64,000 nucleotides of DNA from Calendula officinalis (GCA_963853835.1 OY970832.1:38472063-38536062), one strand, 5' to 3'. Shown: positions 22,647 through 36,073, numbered from the stretch's first letter. The notes: a model not told the origin generated them from the letters alone. Numbers and translations: made by a program.

Positions 22647-25600
22647 CTCCAGGCTCAAGGCTCAAGGCTAAGGCTCAAGGCTCATGGCTCATGGCTCGAG
22701 GCTCCAGGATCAAGGGTCCAGGCTCAAGGCTCGAGGCTCGAGGCTCGAGGCTCCAGGCTCCTAGCTCGAGGCTCCAAGTTCAATGGCTCAAGGCTCCAGG
22801 CTCAAGGTTCGAGGCTCAAGGCTTAAGGCACAAGGGCCAAGGCTCAAGGCACAACGCTCAAGGGTCAAGGGTCAAGGCTCAAGGGACAAGGCTCAAGGGT
22901 CAATGCTCACGGCTCAAGGGTCAAGACTCAAGGGTCAAGGCTAGAGGCTCGAGGCTCAAGGCTCAAGACTCAAGGATCAACGCTCAAGGCTCAAGGCTAA
23001 AGGCTCAAGGCTCAAGGCTCAAGGCTCAAGGCTCAAGAAAGGCTCAAGGCTCAAGGCTCATGGCTCAAGGCTCAAGAAGCAAGCCTCAAGGCGCAAGGGT
23101 CAAGAGTCAAGGCTCAAGTCTCATGTTTTTAGGCTCAAGGCTCAAAGCTCATGGCTCAAGGCTAGAGGATCAAGGGTCAAGGCTCAAAGCGCAAGGCTCA
23201 AGGCTAGAGGATCAAGGCTCAAGGCTCAAGGCTCTAGGCTCAAGGCTCAAGGCTCAAGGCTCCAGGCTCAAGGCTCAAGCCTCAAGGCTCAAGCCACAAG
23301 CCTCAGGGCTCAAGGCTCCATCCTCAAGCCTCCAGGCTCAAGGCTCAAGGCTCAAGGCTCCAGGATCAAGGCTCCAGCCTCAAGCTTCCAGCCTCAAGGC
23401 TCATGGCTCAAGGCTCAAAACTCAAGGCTCAAGGCTAGAGGATCAAGGCTCAAGTCTCATGTTTTAAGGCTCAAGCTCATGGCTCAAGGCTCAAGGCTCA
23501 AGGCTCAATGCTAAAGGATCAAGGCTCAAGGCTCAAGGCACAAGGCTCAAGGCTAGAGGATCAAGGCTCAAGGCTCAAGGCTCAAGGGTAGAGGCTCAAG
23601 GCTCAAGGCATAAGGATCAAGGCGCAAGGGTAAAGAGTCAAGGCTCAAGTCTCATGTTTTAAGGCTCAAGGCTCAAGGCTCAAGGCTCAAGGCTCAAGGC
23701 TCAACGATCAAGGCTCAAGGCTCAAGGCTCAACGCTCAACGCTCAACGATCATGGCTCAAGACTCAAGGCTCAACGCTCAAGGGTCAACGCTCAAGGGTC
23801 AACGCTCAACGGTCAAGGGGCAAGGCTCAAGGCTCAAGTTTCAAGGCTCAGGGCTCAAGGCTCAAGGCTCAAGGCTCAAGCCTAAAGGCTCAAGGCTCAA
23901 GGCTCAAGGTACAAGGCTCAAGGTTCAAGGAACAAGGCTCAAGGCTCAAGGCTCAAGGCTCAAGGGTCAAGGCTCAAGGGTCAAGTGTCAAGGCTCAAGG
24001 GTCAAGGCACAGAACTCAAGGCTCAAGGCTCAAGTCTCAAGGCTCAACGCTTAAGGCTCAATGCTCAACGCTCAACGCTCAAGGTTCAAGGCTCAAGGCT
24101 CAGGCTCAAGGCTTAAGGCTTAAGGCTTAAGGCTTAAGGCTCAAGGCTCAAGGCTCAAGGCTCAAGGCCCAAGGCTCAAGGCTCAAGGCTCAAGGATCCA
24201 GGCTCGAGGCTCAAGGCTCCAGTTTCCAGGCTCAAGACTCAAGGCTCAAAGGCTCAAGGCTCAAGGCTCAAGGCTCAAGGCTCAATATGAGTTATGGACC
24301 TGCATGTAGTGGTTATAATGGTTCAATGGCCTTGGTTATGGGTTATGCACACCTATTACTTGTAAAATGGATATCTATAGGCTATTGGTCATGGCTAGTA
24401 GTTATAATGGTTCAAGGGCCATCAGTATCAGTTATGGACATCTAGTGGTTATAATGGTTCAAGGACCATGGTTATGGGTTATGGACACCTATTACTTGTA
24501 AAATGGATATTAATAGGCTATTGGTCATGGCTAGTTTTTATAATGGTTCAAGGGCCATCGGTATCAGTTATGGATATCTAGTGGTTATATATGTTCAAGG
24601 GCCATGGATATGGGTTATGGACACCTATTACTTGTAAAATGGATATCTATAGGCTATTGGTCATGGCTAGTAGTTATAATGGTTTAAGGGCCATCAGTAT
24701 CAGCTATGGACATCTAGTGGTTATAATGTTCAAGGACCATGGTATGGGTTATGGACACCTATTACTTGTAAAATGGATATCTATAGGCTATTGGTCATGG
24801 CTAGTAGTTATAATGGTTCAAGGGCCAGTGATATGAGTTATGGACATGCATGTAGTGGTTATAATGGTTCAATGGCCTTGGTTATGGGTTATGCACACCT
24901 ATTACTTGTAAAATGGATATCTATAGGCTATTGGTCATGGCTAGTGGTTATAATGGTTCAAGGGCCATCAATATCTGTTATGGACATCTAGTGGTTATAA
25001 TGGTTCAAGGACCATGGTTATGGGTAATGGACACCTATTACTTGTAAAATGCATATCTATAGGCTATTGGTCATGGCTAGTAGTTTTAATGGTTCAAGGG
25101 CCATCAGTATCAGTTCTGGACATCTAGTGGTTATATTGGTTCAAGGACCATGGTTATGTGTTTCGGACACCTATTACTTGTAAAATGGATAGTTATATAG
25201 GTCATGGCTAGTAGTTATAATGGTTCAAGGGCCATCGGTATCAGTTATGGATATCTAGTGGTTATATTTGTTCAAGGGCCATGGTTATGGGTTATGAACA
25301 CCTATTACTTGTAAAATGTATATCTATAGGCTATTGGTCATGGCTAGTAGGTATAATGGTTTAAGGGCCGTCAGTATCGGCTATGGACATCTAGTGCTTA
25401 TAATGTTCAAGGACCATGGTTATGGGTTATGGACACATATTACTTGTAAAATGGATATCTGTAGGCTATTGGTCATGGCTAGTAGTTATAATGGTTCAAG
25501 GGCCATCGATATGAGTTATGGTCATGCATGTAGTGGTTATAATGGTTCAATGGCCTTGGTTATGGGTTATACACACCTATTACTTGTAAAATGGATATCT

Positions 25601-25998
25601 ATAGGCTTATGGTCATGGCTAGTAGTTATAATGGATCAAGGGCCATCAGTATCAGTTATGGACATCTAGTGGTTATAATGGTTTAAGGACCATCGTTATG
25701 GGTTATGGACACCTATTACTTGTAAAACGGATATCTATAGGCTATTGGTCATGGCTAGTAGTTATAATGGTTCAAGGGCCATGAGTATCAGTTATGGACA
25801 TCTAGTGGTTATAATGGTTCAAGGACCATGGTTACGGGTTATGGACACCTATTACTTGTAAAATGGATATCTATTGGCTATTGGTCATGGCTAGTAGTTA
25901 TAATGGTGCAAGGGCCATCAGTATCAGTTATAGACATCTAGTAGTTATAATGGTTCAAGGACCATGGTTATGGGTTATGGACACCTTTTACTTGTAAA

Positions 25999-28900
25999 AT
26001 GGATATCTATAGGCTATTGGTCATGGCCAGTAGTAATAATGGTTCAAGGGCCATCGATATGAGTTATGGACATGCATGTAGTCGTTATAATGGTTCAATG
26101 GCCTTGGCTATGGGTTATGCACACCTATTACTTGTAAAATGGATATCTATAGGCTATTGGTCATGGCTAGTAGTTATAATGGTTCAATGGCCATCGATAT
26201 GAGTTATGGACATGCATGTAGTTGTTATAATGGTTCAATGGCCTTGGTTATGGGTTATGAACACCTATTACTTGTAAAATGGATATCTATAGTCTATTGG
26301 CCATGGTTAGTAGTTATAATGGTTCAAGGGCCATCAATATCAGTTATGGACATCTAGTGGTTATAATGGTTCAAGGACCATGGTTATGGGTTATGGACAC
26401 ATATTACTTGTAAAATGGATATCTATAATAGGTCATGGCTTGTAGTTGTAATGGTTCAAGGGGCATCAGTATCAGTTATGAACATCTAGTGGTTATAATG
26501 GTTCAATGGCCTTGGTTATGGGTTATACACACCTATTACTTGTAAAATGGACATCTATAGGCTATTGGTCATGCCTAGTAGTTATAATGGTTCAAGGGCC
26601 ATCGGTATCAGTTATGGACATCTAGTGGTTATAATGGTTCAAGGACCATGGTTATGGGTTATGGACACCTATTACTTGTAAAATGGATATCTATAGGCTA
26701 TTGGTCATGGCTAGTAGTTATAATGGTGCAAGGGTCATCAGTATCAGTTATGGACATCTAGTAGTTATAATTGTTCAAGGACCATGGTTATGGGTTATGG
26801 ACACCTATTACTTGTAAAATGGATATCTATAGGCTATTGGTCATGCCTAGTTGTTATAATGGTTTAAAGGCCATCAGTATCAGTTATAGACATCTAGTTG
26901 TTATAATGTTCAAGGACCATGGTTATGGGTTATGGACACCTATTACTTGTAAAATGGATATCTATAGGCTATTGGTCATGGCTAGTAGTTATAATGGTTC
27001 AAGGACCATCGATATGAGTTATGGACATGCATGTAGTGGATATAATGGTTCAATGGCCTTGGTTATGGGTTATATACACCTATTACTTGTAAAATGGATA
27101 TCTCTAGGCTATTGGTCATGGCTAGTAGTTATAATGGTTTAAGGGACATCAGTATCAGTTATGGACATCTAGTGGTTATAATGTTCAAGGACCATTGTTA
27201 TGGGTTATGGACACCTATTACTTGTAAAATGGATAAATATAGGCTATTGGTCATGGCTAGTAGTTATAATGGTTCAAGGGCCATCGATATGAGTTATGGA
27301 CATGCATGTAGTGGATATAATGGTTCAGTGGCCTTGGTTACGGTTTATGTACACCTATTACTTGTAAAATGGATATCTATAGGCTATTGGTCATCGCTAG
27401 TAGTTATAATGGTTTAAGGGACATGAGTATCAGTTATGGACATCTAGTGGTTATAATGTTCAAGGACCATTGTTATGGGTTATGAACACCAATTACTTGT
27501 AAAATGGATAAATATAGGCTATTGGTCATGGCCAGTAGTAATAATGGTTCAAGGGCCATCGATATGAGTTATGGACATGCATGTAGTCGTTATAATGGTT
27601 CAATGGCCTTGGCTATGGGTTATGCACACCTATTACTTGTAAAATGGATATCTATAGGCTATTGGTCATGGCTAGTAGTTATAATGGTTCAATGGCCATC
27701 GATATGAGTTATGGACATGCATGTAGTTGTTATAATGGTTCAATGGCCTTGGTTATGGGTTATGCACACCTATCACTTGTAAAATGGATATCTATAGTCT
27801 ATTGGCCATGGTTAGTAGTTATAATGGTTCAAGGGCCATCAATATCAGTTATGGACATCTAGTGGTTATAATGGTTCAAGGACCATGGTTATGGGTTATG
27901 GACACATATTACTTGTAAAATGGATATCTATAATAGGTCATGGCTTGTAGTTGTAATGGTTCAAGGGGCATCAGTATCAGTTATGAACATCTAGTGGTTA
28001 TAATGGTTCAATGGCCTTGGTTATGGGTTATACACACCTATTACTTGTAAAATGGACATCTATAGGCTATTGGTCATGCCTAGTAGTTATAATGGTTCAA
28101 GGGCCATCGGTATCAGTTATGGACATCTAGTGGTTATAATGGTTCAAGGACCATGGTTATGGGTTATGGACACCTATTACTTGTAAAATGGATATCTATA
28201 GGCTATTGGTCATGGCTAGTAGTTATAATGGTGCAAGGGTCATCAGTATCAGTTATGGACATCTAGTAGTTATAATTGTTCAAGGACCATGGTTATGGGT
28301 TATGGACACCTATTACTTGTAAAATGGATATCTATAGGCTATTGGTCATGCCTAGTTGTTATAATGGTTTAAAGGCCATCAGTATCAGTTATAGACATCT
28401 AGTTGTTATAATGTTCAAGGACCATGGTTATGGGTTATGGACACCTATTACTTGTAAAATGGATATCTATAGGCTATTGGTCATGGCTAGTAGTTATAAT
28501 GGTTCAAGGACCATCGATATGAGTTATGGACATGCATGTAGTGGATATAATGGTTCAATGGCCTTGGTTATGGGTTATATACACCTATTACTTGTAAAAT
28601 GGATATCTCTAGGCTATTGGTCATGGCTAGTAGTTATAATGGTTTAAGGGACATCAGTATCAGTTATGGACATCTAGTGGTTATAATGTTCAAGGACCAT
28701 TGTTATGGGTTATGGACACCTATTACTTGTAAAATGGATAAATATAGGCTATTGGTCATGGCTAGTAGTTATAATGGTTCAAGGGCCATCGATATGAGTT
28801 ATGGACATGCATGTAGTGGATATAATGGTTCAGTGGCCTTGGTTACGGTTTATGTACACCTATTACTTGTAAAATGGATATCTATAGGCTATTGGTCATC

Positions 28901-31900
28901 GCTAGTAGTTATAATGGTTTAAGGGACATGAGTATCAGTTATGGACATCTAGTGGTTATAATGTTCAAGGACCATTGTTATGGGTTATGAACACCAATTA
29001 CTTGTAAAATGGATAAATATAGGGTATTGGTCATGGCCAGTAGTAATAATGGTTCAAGGGCCATCGATATGAGTTATGGACATGCATGTAGTCGTTATAA
29101 TGGTTCAATGGCCTTGGCTATGGGTTATGCACACCTATTACTTGTAAAATGGATATCTATAGGCTATTGGTCATGGCTAGTAGTTATAATGGTTCAATGG
29201 CCATCGATATGAGTTATGGACATGCATGTAGTTGTTATAATGGTTCAATGGCCTTGGTTATGGGTTATGCACACCTATCACTTGTAAAATGGATATCTAT
29301 AGTCTATTGGCCATGGTTAGTAGTTATAATGGTTCAAGGGCCATCAATATCAGTTATGGACATCTAGTGGTTATAATGGTTCAAGGACCATGGTTATGGG
29401 TTATGGACACATATTACTTGTAAAATGGATATCTATAATAGGTCATGGCTTGTAGTTGTAATGGTTCAAGGGGCATCAGTATCAGTTATGAACATCTAGT
29501 GGTTATAATGGTTCAATGGCCTTGGTTATGGGTTATACACACCTATTACTTGTAAAATGGACATCTATAGGCTATTGGTCATGCCTAGTAGTTATAATGG
29601 TTCAAGGGCCATCGGTATCAGTTATGGACATCTAGTGGTTATAATGGTTCAAGGACCATGGTTATGGGTTATGGACACCTATTACTTGTAAAATGGATAT
29701 CTATAGGCTATTGGTCATGGCTAGTAGTTATAATGGTGCAAGGGTCATCAGTATCAGTTATGGACATCTAGTAGTTATAATTGTTCAAGGACCATGGTTA
29801 TGGGTTATGGACACCTATTACTTGTAAAATGGATATCTATAGGCTATTGGTCATGCCTAGTTGTTATAATGGTTTAAAGGCCATCAGTATCAGTTATGGC
29901 CATCTAGTTGTTATAATGTTCAAGGACCATGGTTATGGGTTATGGACACCTATTACTTGTAAAATGGATATCTATAGGCTATTGGTCATGGCTAGTAGTT
30001 ATAATGGTTCAAGGACCATCGATATGAGTTATGGACATGCATGTAGTGGATATAATGGTTCAATGGCCTTGGTTATGGGTTATATACACCTATTACTTGT
30101 AAAATGGATATCTCTAGGCTATTGGTCATGGCTAGTAGTTATAATGGTTTAAGGGACATCAGTATCAGTTATGGACATCTAGTGGTTATAATGTTCAAGG
30201 ACCATTGTTATGGGTTATGGACACCTATTACTTGTAAAATGGATAAATATAGGCTATTGGTCATGGCTAGTAGTTATAATGGTTCAACGGCCATCGATAT
30301 GAGCTATGGACATGCATGTAGTGGATATAATGGTTCAGTGGCCTTGGTTACGGGTTATGTACACCTATTACTTGTAAAATGGATATCTATAGGCTATTGG
30401 TCATCGCTAGTAGTTATAATGGTTTAAGGGACATGAGTATCAGTTATGGACATCTAGTGGTTATAATGTTCAAGGACCATTGTTATGGGTTATGAACACC
30501 AATTACTTGTAAAATGGATAAATATAGGCTATTGGTCATGGCCAGTAGTAATAATGGTTCAAGGGCCATCGATATGAGTTATGGACATGCATGTAGTCGT
30601 TATAATGGTTCAATGGCCTTGGCTATGGGTTATGCACACCTATTACTTGTAAAATGGATATCTATAGGCTATTGGTCATGGCTAGTAGTTATAATGGTTC
30701 AATGGCCATCGATATGAGTTATGGACATGCATGTAGTTGTTATAATGGTTCAATGGCCTTGGTTATGGGTTATGCACACCTATCACTTGTAAAATGGATA
30801 TCTACAGTCTATTGGCCATGGTTAGTAGTTATAATGGTTCAAGGGCCATCAATATCAGTTATGGACATCTAGTGGTTATAATGGTTCAAGGACCATGGTT
30901 ATGGGTTATGGACACATATTACTTGTAAAATGGATATCTATAATAGGTCATGGCTTGTAGTTGTAATGGTTCAAGGGGCATCAGTATCAGTTATGAACAT
31001 CTAGTGGTTATAATGGTTCAATGGCCTTGGTTATGGGTTATACACACCTATTACTTGTAAAATGGACATCTATAGGCTATTGGTCATGCCTAGTAGTTAT
31101 AATGGTTCAAGGGCCATCAGTATCAGTTATGGACATCTAGTGGTTATAATGGTTCAAGGACCATGGTTATGGGTTATGGACACCTATTACTTGTAAAATG
31201 GATATCTATTGGCTATTGGTCATGGCTAGTAGTTATAATGGTGCAAGGGCCATCAGTATCAGTTATAGACATCTAGTAGTTATAATGGTTCAAGGACCAT
31301 GGTTATGGGTTATGGACACCTTTTACTTGTAAAATGGATATCTATAGGCTATTGGTCATGGCCAGTAGTAATAATGGTTCAAGGGCCATCGATATGAGTT
31401 ATGGACATGCATGTAGTCGTTATAATGGTTCAATGGCCTTGGCTATGGGTTATGCACACCTATTACTTGTAAAATGGATATCTATAGGCTATTGGTCATG
31501 GCTAGTAGTTATAATGGTTCAATGGCCATCGATATGAGTTATGGACATGCATGTAGTTGTTATAATGGTTCAATGGCCTTGGTTATGGGTTATGAACACC
31601 TATTACTTGTAAAATGGATATCTATAGTCTATTGGCCATGGTTAGTAGTTATAATGGTTCAAGGGCCATCAATATCAGTTATGGACATCTAGTGGTTATA
31701 ATGGTTCAAGGACCATGGTTATGGGTTATGGACACATATTACTTGTAAAATGGATATCTATAATAGGTCATGGCTTGTAGTTGTAATGGTTCAAGGGGCA
31801 TCAGTATCAGTTATGAACATCTAGTGGTTATAATGGTTCAATGGCCTTGGTTATGGGTTATACACACCTATTACTTGTAAAATGGACATCTATAGGCTAT

Positions 31901-34900
31901 TGGTCATGCCTAGTAGTTATAATGGTTCAAGGGCCATCGGTATCAGTTATGGACATCTAGTGGTTATAATGGTTCAAGGACCATGGTTATGGGTTATGGA
32001 CACCTATTACTTGTAAAATGGATATCTATAGGCTATTGGTCATGGCTAGTAGTTATAATGGTGCAAGGGTCATCAGTATCAGTTATGGACATCTAGTAGT
32101 TATAATTGTTCAAGGACCATGGTTATGGGTTATGGACACCTATTACTTGTAAAATGGATATCTATAGGCTATTGGTCATGCCTAGTTGTTATAATGGTTT
32201 AAAGGCCATCAGTATCAGTTATGGACATCTAGTTGTTATAATGTTCAAGGACCATGGTTATGGGTTATGGACACCTATTACTTGTAAAATGGATATCTAT
32301 AGGCTATTGGTCATCGCTAGTAGTTATAATGGTTCAAGGACCATCGATATGAGTTATGGACATGCATGTAGTGGATATAATGGTTCAATGGCCTTGGTTA
32401 TGGGTTATATACACCTATTACTTGTAAAATGGATATCTCTAGGCTATTGGTCATGGCTAGTAGTTATAATGGTTTAAGGGACATCAGTATCAGTTATGGA
32501 CATCTAGTGGTTATAATGTTCAAGGACCATTGTTATGGGTTATGGACACCTATTACTTGTAAAATGGATAAATATAGGCTATTGGTCATGGCTAGTAGTT
32601 ATAATGGTTCAACGGCCATCGATATGAGTTATGGACATGCATGTAGTGGATATAATGGTTCAGTGGCCTTGGTTACGGGTTATGTACACCTATTACTTGT
32701 AAAATGGATATCTATAGGCTATTGGTCATCGCTAGTAGTTATAATGGTTTAAGGGACATGAGTATCAGTTATGGACATCTAGTGGTTATAATGTTCAAGG
32801 ACCATTGTTATGGGTTATGAACACCAATTACTTGTAAAATGGATAAATATAGGCTATTGGTCATGGCCAGTAGTAATAATGGTTCAAGGGCCATCGATAT
32901 GAGTTATGGACATGCATGTAGTCGTTATAATGGTTCAATGGCCTTGGCTATGGGTTATGCACACCTATTACTTGTAAAATGGATATCTATAGGCTATTGG
33001 TCATGGCTAGTAGTTATAATGGTTCAATGGCCATCGATATGAGTTATGGACATGCATGTAGTTGTTATAATGGTTCAATGGCCTTGGTTATGGGTTATGC
33101 ACACCTATCACTTGTAAAATGGATATCTATAGTCTATTGGCCATGGTTAGTAGTTATAATGGTTCAAGGGCCATCAATATCAGTTATGGACATCTAGTGG
33201 TTATAATGGTTCAAGGACCATGGTTATGGGTTATGGACACATATTACTTGTAAAATGGATATCTATAATAGGTCATGGCTTGTAGTTGTAATGGTTCAAG
33301 GGGCATCAGTATCAGTTATGAACATCTAGTGGTTATAATGGTTCAATGGCCTTGGTTATGGGTTATACACACCTATTACTTGTAAAATGGACATCTATAG
33401 GCTATTGGTCATGCCTAGTAGTTATAATGGTTCAAGGGCCATCAGTATCAGTTATGGACATCTAGTGGTTATAATGGTTCAAGGACCATGGTTATGGGTT
33501 ATGGACACCTAATACTTGTAAAATGGATATCTATAGGCTATTGGTCATGGCTAGTAGTTATAATGGTGCAAGGGTCATCAGTATCAGTTATGGACATCTA
33601 GTAGTTATAATTGTTCAAGGACCATGGTTATGGGTTATGGACACCTATTACTTGTAAAATGGATATCTATAGGCTATTGGTCATGCCTAGTTGTTATAAT
33701 GGTTTAAAGGCCATCAGTATCAGTTATGGACATCTAGTTGTTATAATGTTCAAGGACCATGGTTATGGGTTATGGACACCTATTACTTGTAAAATGGATA
33801 TCTATAGGCTATTGGTCATGGCTAGTAGTTATAATGGTTCAAGGACCATCGATATGAGTTATGGACATGCATGTAGTGGATATAATGGTTCAATGGCCTT
33901 GGTTATGGGTTATATACACCTATTACTTGTAAAATGGATATCTCTAGGCTATTGGTCATGGCTAGTAGTTATAATGGTTTAAGGGACATCAGTATCAGTT
34001 ATGGACATCTAGTGGTTATAATGTTCAAGGACCATTGTTATGGGTTATGGACACCTATTACTTGTAAAATGGATAAATATAGGCTATTGGTCATGGCTAG
34101 TAGTTATAATGGTTCAACGGCCATCGATATGAGTTATGGACATGCATGTAGTGGATATAATGGTTCAGTGGCCTTGGTTACGGGTTATGTACACCTATTA
34201 CTGGTAAAATGGATATCTATAGGCTATTGGTCATCGCTAGTAGTTATAATGGTTTAAGGGACATGAGTATCAGTTATGGACATCTAGTGGTTATAATGTT
34301 CAAGGACCATTGTTATGGGTTATGAACACCAATTACTTGTAAAATGGATAAATATAGGCTATTGGTCATGGCCAGTAGTAATAATGGTTCAAGGGCCATC
34401 GATATGAGTTATGGACATGCATGTAGTCGTTATAATGGTTCAATGGCCTTGGCTATGGGTTATGCACACCTATTACTTGTAAAATGGATATCTATAGGCT
34501 ATTGGTCATGGCTAGTAGTTATAATGGTTCAATGGCCATCGATATGAGTTATGGACATGCATGTAGTTGTTATAATGGTTCAATGGCCTTGGTTATGGGT
34601 TATGCACACCTATCACTTGTAAAATGGATATCTATAGTCTATTGGCCATGGTTAGTAGTTATAATGGTTCAAGGGCCATCAATATCAGTTATGGACATCT
34701 AGTGGTTATAATGGTTCAAGGACCATGGTTATGGGTTATGGACACATATTACTTGTAAAATGGATATCTATAATAGGTCATGGCTTGTAGTTGTAATGGT
34801 TCAAGGGGCATCAGTATCAGTTATGAACATCTAGTGGTTATAATGGTTCAATGGCCTTGGTTATGGGTTATACACACCTATTACTTGTAAAATGGACATC

Positions 34901-35630
34901 TATAGGCTATTGGTCATGCCTAGTAGTTATAATGGTTCAAGGGCCATCAGTATCAGTTATGGACATCTAGTGGTTATAATGGTTCAAGGACCATGGTTAT
35001 GGGTTATGGACACCTATTACTTGTAAAATGGATATCTATAGGCTATTGGTCATGGCTAGTAGTTATAATGGTGCCAGGGCCATCAGTATCAGTTATGGAC
35101 ATCTAGTAGTTATAATGGTTCAAGGACCATGGTTATGGGTTATGGACACCTATTACTTGTAAAATGGATATCTATAGGCTACTGGTCATGCCTAGTTGTT
35201 ATAATGGTTTAAAGGCCATCAGTATCAGTTATGGACATCTAGTTGTTATAATGTTCAAGGACCATGGTTATGGGTTATGGACACCTATTACTTGTAAAAT
35301 GGATATCTATAGGCTATTGGTCATGGCTAGTAGTTATAATGGTTCAAGGACCATCGATATGAGTTATGGACATGCATGTAGTGGATATAATTGTTCAATG
35401 GCCTTGGTTATGGGTTATATACACCTATTACTTGTAAAATGGATATCTCTAGGCTATTGGTCATGGCTAGTAGTTATAATGGTTTAAGGGACATCAGTAT
35501 CAGTTATGGACATCTAGTGGTTATAATGTTCAAGGACCATTGTTATGGGTTATGGACACCTATTACTTGTAAAATGGATAAATATAGGCTATTGGTCATG
35601 GCTAGTAGTTATAATGGTTCAAGGGCCATC
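25999..35630 (+). repeat. Higher-order repeat array 1: 1505-bp, 11-monomer unit
   Basis: Identical monomer orders repeat every 1505 bp. Equivalent points are 25999, 27504, 29009, 30514, 31334, 32839 and 34344; a second set is 26771, 28276, 29781, 32106 and 33611. I count 11 monomers per unit, four of the 140-bp ACATGCATGT subtype. Small monomer deletions bring the expected 1512 bp down to 1505. Copies 2 and 3 differ at only a handful of places where I compared them (for example near 27520/29025 and 28390/29895). The copy beginning at 30514 is truncated at 820 bp. The last copy loses the pattern at about 35620. Confidence 0.9.
30514..31333 (+). repeat. Truncated 820-bp copy of the 1505-bp higher-order repeat
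   Basis: This copy begins like the others but after 820 bp the sequence jumps back to a unit start at 31334. The unit that follows matches the first unit at 25999 rather than the middle units: it shares the CTATTGGCTATTGG, GTGCAAGGGCC and ACACCTTTTACTTG variants just upstream (25870-25990 versus 31205-31325) and TATGAACACC inside. The switch lies between about 31100 and 31206. The 5335-bp displacement equals three full units plus 820 bp, as expected from one unequal exchange out of register by five monomers. Confidence 0.8.
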
Positions 35631-36073
35631 GATATGAGTCATGGACATGCTTGTAGTGGTTATAATGGTTCAATGGCCTTGGTTATGGGTTATGCACACC
35701 TATTACTTGTAAAATGGATATCTATAGGCTATCGGTCATGGCTACTAGTTACAATGGTTCAAGGGCCATCAGTATCAGTTATGGACATCTAGTGGTTATA
35801 ATGGTTCAAGGGCCATCAGTATCAGTTATGGACATCTAGTTGTTATAATGGTTCAAGAACCATGGTTATGGGTTATGGACACCTATTACTTGTAAAATGG
35901 ATATCTGTAGGCTATTGGTCATGGCTAGAAGTTATAATGGTTCATGGGCCATCAGTATCAGTTATGGACATCTAGATGTTATAATGGTTCAAGGACGATG
36001 GTTATGGGTTACAGACACCTATTACTTTTAAATGGATACCTATAGGCTATTGGTCATGGCTAGTAGTTATAAT

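Larger units (their letters stand above)
1..24285 (+). repeat. Heptanucleotide satellite array, consensus GGCTCAA
   Basis: The whole segment is a head-to-tail array of a 7-bp unit (GGCTCAA on the plus strand), roughly 3,470 units, continuing off the left edge. Common variants are GGCTCGA, GGCTCCA, CGCTCAA, GACTCAA, GGCGCAA and GGATCAA. Some stretches are pure, for example about 19 perfect units at 9813-9945. T-rich interruptions (CTCATGT followed by TTTTAGG or TTTAAGG) recur about two dozen times and keep the 7-bp register. Long forward reading frames cover the region, but three units make 21 bp, so every frame encodes the same GSRLKAQ heptapeptide and no frame is selected. I treat none of them as a gene. 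The minus strand has a TGA in each frame wherever units are canonical. No transposon or gene interrupts the array. Confidence 0.97.

Noticed and set aside
1..24285. Heptamer array as a telomere or interstitial telomeric repeat
   Set aside because: Unit length equals the plant telomere repeat, but GGCTCAA/TTGAGCC is not TTTAGGG or a known variant, lacks its G-run, and is highly degenerate.
26771..27142. Recurrent 60-140-codon frames in the 136-bp satellite (MDIYRLLVMASSYNG-type)
   Set aside because: They recur with the monomer, are broken by one-base changes, and 136 bp rotates the frame each monomer; no sign of coding selection.
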